A stretch of DNA of 10,380 nucleotides, taken from Bacteroidota bacterium. GTDB lineage: Bacteria > Bacteroidota > Bacteroidia > NS11-12g > UBA955. The translations under genes and the position numbers were made by a program. Below the pieces are notes generated by a model, which did no database searches, was not told where the DNA came from, and saw only the letters and a program-made list of their open reading frames with translations. The stretch lies in the NCBI GenBank assembly GCA_009918425.1, contig RGEC01000067.1, positions 1-10,380 of the forward strand, in the 5' to 3' direction. Of the stretch, positions 1 to 5,732 are shown one piece after another (positions within the stretch are counted from its first letter, which is position 1; each line of letters opens with the position of its first letter).

Positions 1-30
1 AAATTATTATTTTCTTAGTCAAAAATTTAA

Positions 31-57
31 GGGCACTTGCAAAAGTGCCTTTTTTTT
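31..57 (+). terminator. Intrinsic terminator of an upstream gene
   Basis: A 7-bp perfect stem (GGCACTT at 32-38 pairs with AAGTGCC at 43-49) encloses a GCAA tetraloop and is followed at once by eight T residues (50-57). This is a textbook rho-independent terminator reading rightward. It probably ends a gene lying left of the window: frame 1 has a TAG at 16-18, but too little sequence is present to call that gene's tail. The T tract runs almost directly into the promoter of the next operon. Confidence 0.85.
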
Positions 58-66
58 GTATATTTG
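36..66 (+). promoter_or_regulatory. Bacteroidota-type promoter for the 78-1558 operon
   Basis: TATATTTG at 59-66 matches the Bacteroidota housekeeping '-7' consensus TAnnTTTG exactly. A '-33'-like CTTG at 36-39 sits 19 bases upstream, which is the usual spacing. The -33 element lies inside the terminator hairpin (37-38 in the stem, 39 in the loop), so terminator and promoter share bases. Transcription should start near 70-73, only about 5-8 bases before the ATG at 78. The consensus is established knowledge; the start site is inferred. Confidence 0.7.
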
Positions 67-77
67 CGTAAGACAAT

Positions 78-452
78 ATGGTTAGAAAACTACTTCTATT
101 GTTACTGTTGGTTCTGGGAGGCTCTGTTAAGACACTGTCATTGTCTGCCGAACCTATACCATTTGATCTTGGTTCAGAACCCGGCCCGGGCTTCACGTTA
201 AATCCAAATCCTGTTACCGGTACATGGTTTCATATCAATCTGGGCTTTTCAGAATCAGACTATCCCAATGCACGTTTCTCCATTTCCAATGTGCTTGGAG
301 AAGTTATCTATACCGCTCCTATCAAAAAAACTGAATTTGCCGGCGCCAAAGTGCGTGTAGATATTGCTGAACTTAAATTAGACAAAGGAGTTTATTTCGT
401 TCAGGTTTTTGGCGGAGATAAGTCCAAAATATTGCGCCTGGTAGTACGCTAA
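78..452 (+). CDS. Small secreted protein made of a signal peptide and a T9SS type A sorting-domain-like module
   Basis: This 124-aa protein has a Lys/Arg start, a poly-Leu core (residues 5-13) and a likely signal peptidase site near residue 24. After a short Pro/Gly-rich linker the rest resembles the C-terminal sorting domain of type IX secretion cargo: the NPNP motif at 42-45, a central V-L-G-E-V-I strand at 72-77, and the closing L-x-K-G-V-Y-F-V-Q-V block at 101-110, ending in a short basic/hydrophobic tail. In the family this domain of about 80 residues targets large cargo through the outer-membrane translocon, after which it is removed. Here there is almost no cargo, only about 17 residues between signal peptide and domain. 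The ATG follows the promoter closely, so no longer N-terminus is likely. It is the first gene of a three-gene operon, 2 bases before the acetyltransferase. The family assignment is firm; a role as a free-standing domain, such as a surface-anchored peptide or decoy, is inference. Confidence 0.75.
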   Translation: MVRKLLLLLLLVLGGSVKTLSLSAEPIPFDLGSEPGPGFTLNPNPVTGTWFHINLGFSESDYPNARFSISNVLGEVIYTAPIKKTEFAGAKVRVDIAELKLDKGVYFVQVFGGDKSKILRLVVR

Positions 453-454
453 GC

Positions 455-919
455 ATGTCCGATTCCTTGTTTATCATTAGGTCTGCTACATCGGCAGACA
501 CCTCGGCTATTTTCAGTTTGATTAAAGAACTTGCCCTTTATGAAAAGGCTCCACATGAAGTAATTAACACACCGGAGAAATTGCTGAATGATGGTTTTGG
601 AAGCACTTCGCCCTTGTTTACCGCAGAGGTAGCCGAATGGAAAGACGGTTCTATTATAGGATTTTCACTTTGTTATATTCGATACAGTACCTGGAAGGGA
701 CCCGTTCTGTATCTTGAAGACCTCTATGTACAAGAGCAATACAGGCGTTATGGTATTGGTAAGGCATTGTTTGAAAACTGTATTGAAATGGCCAAGCGTG
801 AAGGTTATAAACGGCTTGCGTGGCAGGTTTTAGACTGGAATCAGCCTGCAATTGATTTCTATAAAAAATGGAATGCATCACTGGATCCGGAATGGATTAA
901 CGGTTCTATTGATATTTAA
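455..919 (+). CDS. GNAT family N-acetyltransferase, diamine (spermidine/spermine) acetyltransferase-like
   Basis: A 154-aa cytosolic enzyme predicted to move an acetyl group from acetyl-CoA to a primary amine. It follows the eukaryotic/bacterial SSAT pattern closely: an N-terminal I-R-S-A-T-x-A-D strand and helix (8-15), the I-K-E-L-A-x-Y-E helix (23-30), the beta4 strand Y-L-E-D-L-Y-V (86-92), the acetyl-CoA pyrophosphate loop Y-R-R-Y-G-I-G (96-102), and W-N-Q-P-A-I-D-F-Y (128-136), whose Tyr136 corresponds to the general-acid tyrosine of SSAT. Human SSAT has 171 residues; this protein stops soon after D-P-E-W-I-N, so the last strand is short. Substrates in this subfamily include spermidine, thialysine and other small diamines, and sequence alone does not choose among them. 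It lies 2 bases after the sorting-domain gene and 3 bases before the rhomboid gene, so it is surely cotranscribed, but no pathway link to them is evident. Confidence 0.88.
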   Translation: MSDSLFIIRSATSADTSAIFSLIKELALYEKAPHEVINTPEKLLNDGFGSTSPLFTAEVAEWKDGSIIGFSLCYIRYSTWKGPVLYLEDLYVQEQYRRYGIGKALFENCIEMAKREGYKRLAWQVLDWNQPAIDFYKKWNASLDPEWINGSIDI

Positions 920-922
920 ATT

Positions 923-1558
923 GTGCAAGTTTTACTAAGACCTTTTCTTATAGCCCTGCTGTTAGCTCTTTTGCCAGTATTGGCTTTCGTGTTTATTCAA
1001 AATCATAATGAATTCACCTTTGTATTTGGACTCATTCCGGGTGATACACATCACCTGCAGGGAATTGTTCTAATGCCACTGGCACATGGGGATGCAAATC
1101 ACTTATGGGGTAATACCTTGCAGTTGTTTTTGTGTTTGTTTTTGATATTTATACATTTCAGGCATTTGTCTAAGTATATCCTTTTTTTCATATGGGTTGG
1201 CTCAGGCACGCTACTTTGGTTTATGGGCAAACATGGCTCTCTTCATATTGGCAGCAGTGGCGTTATTTATGGATTATTCGGTTTTCTCATATCTGCCGGT
1301 ATTATGGCCGGTAACCGACGATTAAGACTTCTGTCTTTTATGTTGTTAATGTATTACGGGAGTATGATTTGGGGTGTTTTCCCGTGGCAGGAGAAGATTT
1401 CATGGGAGGGGCATCTTGCAGGGCTTACATCAGGGGTAATTACCGCATTCATCCTAAGAAATAGTTATCGTGTATTCACCGGAGATATTAAACCCTCCTG
1501 GTTTAACGATTCTGATAGCAGGGAAGATCCCTATGCCGGTTTTGATAAGAGCCGTTAA
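923..1558 (+). CDS. Rhomboid family intramembrane serine protease
   Basis: A 211-aa multi-pass inner-membrane protein of the rhomboid (S54) family, which cuts substrates within or beside their transmembrane segments. The catalytic signature is complete: H-x-x-x-N at 60-64 (His60, Asn64) in TM2, G-S-S-G at 110-113 with nucleophile Ser112, and His164 in W-E-G-H-L-A-G as the dyad partner. Hydrophobic stretches near 5-25, 65-80, 86-101, 112-128, 135-150 and 164-178 give about six membrane spans, the basic rhomboid fold, followed by a polar C-terminal tail of about 30 residues. The start is the GTG at 923, 3 bases after the acetyltransferase stop; the first internal ATG (codon 51) would delete TM1. 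It is the last gene of the operon. Its stop codon overlaps that of the convergent transporter gene. The substrate is unknown. Confidence 0.9.
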   Translation: MQVLLRPFLIALLLALLPVLAFVFIQNHNEFTFVFGLIPGDTHHLQGIVLMPLAHGDANHLWGNTLQLFLCLFLIFIHFRHLSKYILFFIWVGSGTLLWFMGKHGSLHIGSSGVIYGLFGFLISAGIMAGNRRLRLLSFMLLMYYGSMIWGVFPWQEKISWEGHLAGLTSGVITAFILRNSYRVFTGDIKPSWFNDSDSREDPYAGFDKSR

Positions 1559-2811
1559 TGATGAATGCTGATGGAATTATCTTTTCTAGGATCATCTTTG
1601 AACAAAAGCATAAAAAATATGGCAATTATCAATGCATACATTGAGAAACACAACCAGATGCCATGCCAGTTTTTTTCCTGCCCATGCATGTAAAATGTGT
1701 CAATAGCCCAGCCACTGGTTTTACTACCTAGAAAGGCGCCAATGCCGTTTGTCATCATCATAAACAAACCTTGAGCACTTGATCGGATTCCGGAATCAGT
1801 ATTTGTTTCAATAAATAAGGAGCCTGAAATATTGAAGAAATCGAAGGCCATTCCGTAAATAACACAGCTAAGAATTATCATCCATAGGCTTTCTGCGGGA
1901 TTTCCATAGGCAAATAATCCAAATCGCAGTACCCAGGCCAGCATTGCAAACAGCATTACTTTTTTAATGCCAAAACGTTTCAGGAAGAAAGGAATCGTTA
2001 GTATAAAAACGGTTTCCGATACCTGAGAAATAGACATAATAATGGTAGAGTACTTTACAACAAAGGACTCAGGGCCGTAAAGCGGGTTGTTTTTAAAATC
2101 ATCCAGAAAGGTATCGCCATACATATTGGTTAATTGCAAGGCTGCCCCAAGAAACATTGAGAAAATGAAAAACAAAGCCATTCTGTACCTTGCAAATAAT
2201 TTAAATGCATCCAGGCCCAATTGGGAGAAAAGATTGTTGTTACCGGTTTTCAAATTAGCGGGTTTGCAGGCAGGAAGTGTAAATGCATATAGTCCTAGCC
2301 CAATAGCCACACTCCCGGCAATCAGAAACTGTTGTGCATTGGCCTTGCTTCCTGTAAGATTTGTGACCCACATGGCAACTATGAATCCAATGGTGCCCCA
2401 TACCCTGATAGGAGGGAAAATTTTAATTACATCATGGCCGCTATTTGAAAGTAACGTGTAAGAAATGGAATTAGACAATGAAATGGTGGGCATGTAGCAG
2501 AACATAGCCGCCAGGATCAACCAGTATAAATCATCGGCAGTTTTCATTTCCGGTACCATCCAAAGCAGTGCTCCGTAGGCAATTTGAAGTAATCCATATA
2601 GCCTTTCTGCATTCAACCATCGATCGGCAATGATGCCTGTAATAGTCGGCATGATGAGCGAAGAAATGGCCAGCGTGGAAAATATGGCGCCAAATTGCTC
2701 ATTGGAGCCAAGTTTATTGCCAAAAAAATAGGTGCCTATGGTAATAAGCCAGGCTCCCCAGACAAAAAATTGAAGAAAACTGAGAATGGTTAATCGGAAT
2801 CGTATGTCCAT
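1555..2811 (-). CDS. nupG: Nucleoside:H+ symporter, NupG-like major facilitator
   Basis: A 418-aa inner-membrane protein with about twelve hydrophobic helices, the same length as E. coli NupG and similar to it along the whole chain. Shared blocks include the N-terminal L-S-F-L-Q-F-x-x-W-G-x-W-L (10-22), the A-D-R-W-L-N loop after TM2, F-P-P-I-R-V-W-G-T-I-G-F, L-G-L-D-A-F, M-S-I-S-Q-V-S-E-T, F-D-F-F-N-I-S-G-S and S-A-Q-G-L-F-M-M-M-T-N-G. It belongs to the NHS family of the MFS, which imports purine and pyrimidine nucleosides with protons. Homologues are common in Bacteroidota, so the symbol marks the family; exact substrate range is inferred. It starts 37 bases after gmhA on the same strand and may be cotranscribed, although a weak promoter is possible in the gap. 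Its stop codon shares TTAA (1555-1558) with the convergent rhomboid gene. Confidence 0.88.
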   Translation of the reverse strand: MDIRFRLTILSFLQFFVWGAWLITIGTYFFGNKLGSNEQFGAIFSTLAISSLIMPTITGIIADRWLNAERLYGLLQIAYGALLWMVPEMKTADDLYWLILAAMFCYMPTISLSNSISYTLLSNSGHDVIKIFPPIRVWGTIGFIVAMWVTNLTGSKANAQQFLIAGSVAIGLGLYAFTLPACKPANLKTGNNNLFSQLGLDAFKLFARYRMALFFIFSMFLGAALQLTNMYGDTFLDDFKNNPLYGPESFVVKYSTIIMSISQVSETVFILTIPFFLKRFGIKKVMLFAMLAWVLRFGLFAYGNPAESLWMIILSCVIYGMAFDFFNISGSLFIETNTDSGIRSSAQGLFMMMTNGIGAFLGSKTSGWAIDTFYMHGQEKNWHGIWLCFSMYALIIAIFFMLLFKDDPRKDNSISIHH

Positions 2812-2816
2812 ACAGG

Positions 2817-2847
2817 CGAAAATATCATTTTACCTGCACAAAACAAG
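2817..2847 (-). promoter_or_regulatory. Weak candidate promoter for nupG
   Basis: On the minus strand TATTTTCG (2824-2817) differs from TAnnTTTG at one position, and CTTG (2847-2844) lies 19 bases upstream. It fills almost the whole gap between gmhA and nupG. If real, the transcript would begin almost at the ATG. Readthrough from gmhA is an equally good explanation for nupG expression. Confidence 0.3.
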
Positions 2848-2849
2848 AT

Positions 2850-3428
2850 TTACTTCAAAACCATTTGTTCGATGCTGTCAATAAGGGCATGTATAACCTT
2901 GATATGAATCTCCTGTGCACGGTCTGCAAATTCTGCTTTAGGTGCCCTTATTTCAATATCACATAGCGACGCCATGTCACCCCCATCTTTACCGGTAAGG
3001 CCTATGGTATTCATACCCATATCTTTTGCGGTTAACATGGCCCGTATTACGTTTTTACTGTTACCGCTGCTGCTAATGCCCAGTAAAATATCGCCGGGTT
3101 TGCCAAGTGCCTCAACATACCTGCTGAATATGAATTCATAGCCGTAATCATTCCCAACACAGCTTATGTGGCTGGGGTCGCTGATAGCTATTGCAGGCAG
3201 GGCTTTGCGGTTTCCGCGATAGCGCCCGCTGAGTTCTTCGGCAAAGTGCATTGCATCACAATGGCTGCCTCCGTTACCACAACTGATGATTTTACCGCCA
3301 TTTATTATACAATCAGCCATGAGTTTCGCAGCGTTTTCTATTTGCTGAATATTCTGATCATCAGCCATGAATAAATGCAGTATATCTGCAGCTTCAGTAA
3401 AATGTTGTTTTATTCTGTCTGTACTCAT
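2850..3428 (-). CDS. gmhA: Phosphoheptose isomerase (sedoheptulose-7-phosphate isomerase)
   Basis: A 192-aa cytosolic SIS-domain enzyme that converts sedoheptulose 7-phosphate to glycero-manno-heptose 7-phosphate, the first step of ADP-heptose synthesis for lipopolysaccharide core or surface-layer sugars. It has exactly the length of E. coli GmhA and aligns with it without visible gaps. The signature S-C-G-N-G-G-S-H-C-D-A-M-H-F-A-E-E-L begins at residue 49, and the phosphate-binding S-S-S-G-N-S is at 119-124. The zinc ligands known from the E. coli enzyme fall at identical positions: His61, Glu65, Gln172 and His180. The start is the ATG at 3428-3426, which overlaps the TGA stop of dsbD in an ATGA, a usual sign of translational coupling. 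No other heptose gene (gmhB, hldE, hldD, waa) is visible in the window. Confidence 0.95.
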   Translation of the reverse strand: MSTDRIKQHFTEAADILHLFMADDQNIQQIENAAKLMADCIINGGKIISCGNGGSHCDAMHFAEELSGRYRGNRKALPAIAISDPSHISCVGNDYGYEFIFSRYVEALGKPGDILLGISSSGNSKNVIRAMLTAKDMGMNTIGLTGKDGGDMASLCDIEIRAPKAEFADRAQEIHIKVIHALIDSIEQMVLK

Positions 3429-5542
3429 GGTTGAATTTTCTTAAATTCATTCAGTCCGTTTTGTAAGAATTCCTTAAACTTTTCCGGATTGTAATCAAAG
3501 GTTTCAGCACTGCCAGGATGCTGCAGCAGATCCTGATTGCCAGTCATCAAAACATATAGTGGCTGGCTATTGCTGTTAAAATAACAAGCCTGAATTTCAG
3601 CATTTTTTTCACCCAGTGTTTTGATCAAATTTCCGGAAAACTTACCTTTAAACTGTTCCTTTTCCGACAACTTAATTTTCTTGTCATCTACATACAGGGA
3701 AACAACCACGTAATCGTTTTTCAATATTTTCAACACTTCAGGATTGCTCCAGACTTTTTCTTCCATTTTTCTGCAGTTTACACAGCCGTGGCCGGTAAAG
3801 TCAATGAATAGGGGTTTCTTCTGAGCCAGGGCACATGTAAGCGCTTCCTCGTAATCAAAATAGCCCTGAATGCCATGAGGGATATGCAATTCGCCTGCAT
3901 ATTTTGGGGTCTGACAGCTTTCGGTATTTCCGGCAGCTTCTTCAGTTGTCTCACCCAGCCTAAAATCCTGAGTATGCATAGGAGGCAGATAGCCGGCCAG
4001 AAACTTTAATGGCGCACCCCACATACCGGGAATGAGGTATACTACAAAGGACCAAGTTGTTATCACCAACATAAGCCGTGTTACCGACCAGTTCGACACT
4101 TCGCTGTCGTGCGAAAACTTTATTTTCCCCATCAGGTAAATGGCCATCAGCGAGAAAATAACAATCCAGAGGGCGAGGTAAATTTCTCTGTCAAGCAGAC
4201 CCCAGTGGTATGTTTGGTCAGCGGTGCTGAGAAATTTCAGGGCAAAAGCCAGCTCAATAAAACCAAGCACTACTTTTACGCTGTTTAGCCAACCGCCACT
4301 TTTAGGCAGGCTTTTCATGTAGCTTGGGAATATTACCAGCAAACCGAAAGGCAATGCAAAAGCCAGAGAAAAACCCAACATGGCTACGATGGGTGTGCTG
4401 AGCCCGCCTTTGGCACTTTCCACCAAAACAGTGCCCACGATAGGACCTGTACAGGAAAAGGAAACCAGTGCGATGGTGAGGGCCATGAAAACAGGTCCGG
4501 CTATGCCGCCTTTATCGGCTTTTCTGTCAATGGCATTTACCCATGAGGCCGGCAACACCAATTCGAAAGCGCCAAAAAAACTGGCAGCGAATACTATAAA
4601 AATAACGAAGAAAAATACATTAGGAATCCAGTGGGTGCTGAGCCAGTTTGCCGCATCCGGTCCAACCAGCTTACTTACCAGCGTGCCAATGATAACATAT
4701 ATTAGTATAATGGCAGTGGCAAACACAATGCCATCGCGTATGGACTTTTTACGGTCTTCATTTTTAAGAAAAAACGCTACTGTCATGGGAATCATCGGAA
4801 ATACGCAGGGAGTGAGCAGTGCCAGCAACCCCGAAGTAAAAGCCAGCCAGAAAACCAGTCCCAGCCCTTTGTTGGCGGTTTCGCTTTTGGCATTGCCTAC
4901 GTTTCCGGTATATTTTAGCTCGGTGCAGTTTCCATTACCTGCTTTATAGGATGGTTTGCTTGCTGCTCCGACAGACTTTGCCGAATCTCCTTCGGTATTT
5001 GGTTTTGCAGCAGTATCAACGGTCTCGGTTGGGGCGGGATCTTCTGCAGGAGTGCCTTCCACAACAACCGGATTGGAAGCTTCCAGGGTCTCTTCTATTT
5101 TTACGCACTGGCTTTCATCGCACATTTGTCCGCTAAAAGAACAAGCAATATTTTGAATACTGCCAGTAATCTTTATTTTTTGCTTGAAAACTGCTTTTCC
5201 CGGAAACACTCCGGTCTTGCAGTCGATTTTATCCAATTCTGCAAGTTCATCTGTTTTCATGATATCTCCCACACCTACACATTTACCTACGGATACGAAA
5301 TGGTCACCTTTAAAAGTTACGGAAGCACGTGTATAGCCGACATCTTCAGAACAGGTAGATTTTTCGCTGTAGATGTGCATTCCGGCTGCGGGCGAGAGGC
5401 TTATCGTAATTTCAATAATATCACCAACCTTAGCCCTGGTTGCCGAAAAAGTCATGCTCTTGGCAGTGGGTTTTTTCATTTGCCCGGAAACAGGAAGGGC
5501 AATTAAAGATATTAGTAGAGGGAAAAATGTTTTGAATTTCAT
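3425..5542 (-). CDS. dsbD: Thiol:disulfide interchange protein DsbD (protein-disulfide reductase)
   Basis: A 705-aa membrane protein that passes electrons from cytoplasmic thioredoxin to periplasmic thiol proteins. All three DsbD domains are present. After a signal peptide (about 1-20) comes an N-terminal alpha-type domain (about 25-155) with redox pair Cys141-Cys146 (C-D-E-S-Q-C). A Pro/Thr/Glu-rich linker (about 157-200) follows. The membrane domain (about 226-510) has roughly eight helices and the paired cysteines Cys246 in T-P-C-V-F-P and Cys364 in S-C-T-G-P. The C-terminal thioredoxin-like gamma domain (about 560-705) has C-V-N-C at 587-590 within D-F-T-G-H-G-C. The length is above the roughly 565 residues of E. 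coli DsbD, mainly from the linker and gamma extensions. Further periplasmic cysteines (64, 88, 108, 134, 206, 543, 570, 653) are unusual. It is first in the minus-strand block and overlaps gmhA by 4 bases. Confidence 0.93.
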   Translation of the reverse strand: MKFKTFFPLLISLIALPVSGQMKKPTAKSMTFSATRAKVGDIIEITISLSPAAGMHIYSEKSTCSEDVGYTRASVTFKGDHFVSVGKCVGVGDIMKTDELAELDKIDCKTGVFPGKAVFKQKIKITGSIQNIACSFSGQMCDESQCVKIEETLEASNPVVVEGTPAEDPAPTETVDTAAKPNTEGDSAKSVGAASKPSYKAGNGNCTELKYTGNVGNAKSETANKGLGLVFWLAFTSGLLALLTPCVFPMIPMTVAFFLKNEDRKKSIRDGIVFATAIILIYVIIGTLVSKLVGPDAANWLSTHWIPNVFFFVIFIVFAASFFGAFELVLPASWVNAIDRKADKGGIAGPVFMALTIALVSFSCTGPIVGTVLVESAKGGLSTPIVAMLGFSLAFALPFGLLVIFPSYMKSLPKSGGWLNSVKVVLGFIELAFALKFLSTADQTYHWGLLDREIYLALWIVIFSLMAIYLMGKIKFSHDSEVSNWSVTRLMLVITTWSFVVYLIPGMWGAPLKFLAGYLPPMHTQDFRLGETTEEAAGNTESCQTPKYAGELHIPHGIQGYFDYEEALTCALAQKKPLFIDFTGHGCVNCRKMEEKVWSNPEVLKILKNDYVVVSLYVDDKKIKLSEKEQFKGKFSGNLIKTLGEKNAEIQACYFNSNSQPLYVLMTGNQDLLQHPGSAETFDYNPEKFKEFLQNGLNEFKKIQP

Positions 5543-5553
5543 GGAATCTATGG

Positions 5554-5584
5554 CAAAATAACGAAATTAATGGCGTTAATCATA
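5554..5584 (-). promoter_or_regulatory. Candidate promoter for the dsbD-gmhA-nupG block
   Basis: On the minus strand TTATTTTG (5561-5554) fits TAnnTTTG with one mismatch, and TATG (5584-5581) sits 19 bases upstream in place of TTTG. The predicted transcript start is within about ten bases of the dsbD ATG at 5542. The match is imperfect, but it is the best-placed one in the divergent gap. Confidence 0.4.
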
Positions 5585-5683
5585 TACGGAGTATGCTGTA
5601 TAAAGGCAAAAGTCCGCTTTTTGGGGATATGGACTGGTGTTTTGATCAATGCAGTTATGCACTTTTGTGAATAAAGAATACAA

Positions 5684-5711
5684 TTGATTTTTCTTTCGTT
5701 ATTTACTTTTG
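5684..5711 (+). promoter_or_regulatory. Bacteroidota-type promoter for the GH73/LysM gene
   Basis: TACTTTTG at 5704-5711 matches TAnnTTTG exactly. A TTG at 5684-5686 lies 17 bases upstream as a plausible -33 element, slightly closer than the usual 19. The -7 box contains the TTG at 5709-5711 that could otherwise be read as a start codon. The real start must therefore be the ATG at 5733, giving a leader of about 15 bases. Confidence 0.65.
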
Positions 5712-5732
5712 GTAGGTAGGTGTTTTTTCGTC

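Noticed and set aside
1..30. Tail of an upstream gene ending at TAG 16-18
   Set aside because: Five codons are too few to support a coding call, although the terminator that follows makes an upstream gene likely.
4380..5561. Plus-strand open frames opposite dsbD
   Set aside because: They lie wholly or almost wholly opposite a clear DsbD and have low-complexity, unrecognisable translations.
5584..5594. Small palindrome ATAC-GGA-GTAT as an operator for the divergent promoters
   Set aside because: The arms are only 4 bp and overlap the -33 region by chance-level similarity; no regulator gene is nearby.
5611..5635. Inverted repeat AGTCC / GGACT in the divergent gap
   Set aside because: Only 5 bp of stem with a 15-base loop and no T tract next to the stem; expected by chance.
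5709..5732. TTG start giving an eight-residue N-terminal extension of the GH73/LysM protein
   Set aside because: The TTG is part of the TACTTTTG promoter box and precedes the probable transcript start; the ATG at 5733 gives a clean signal peptide.
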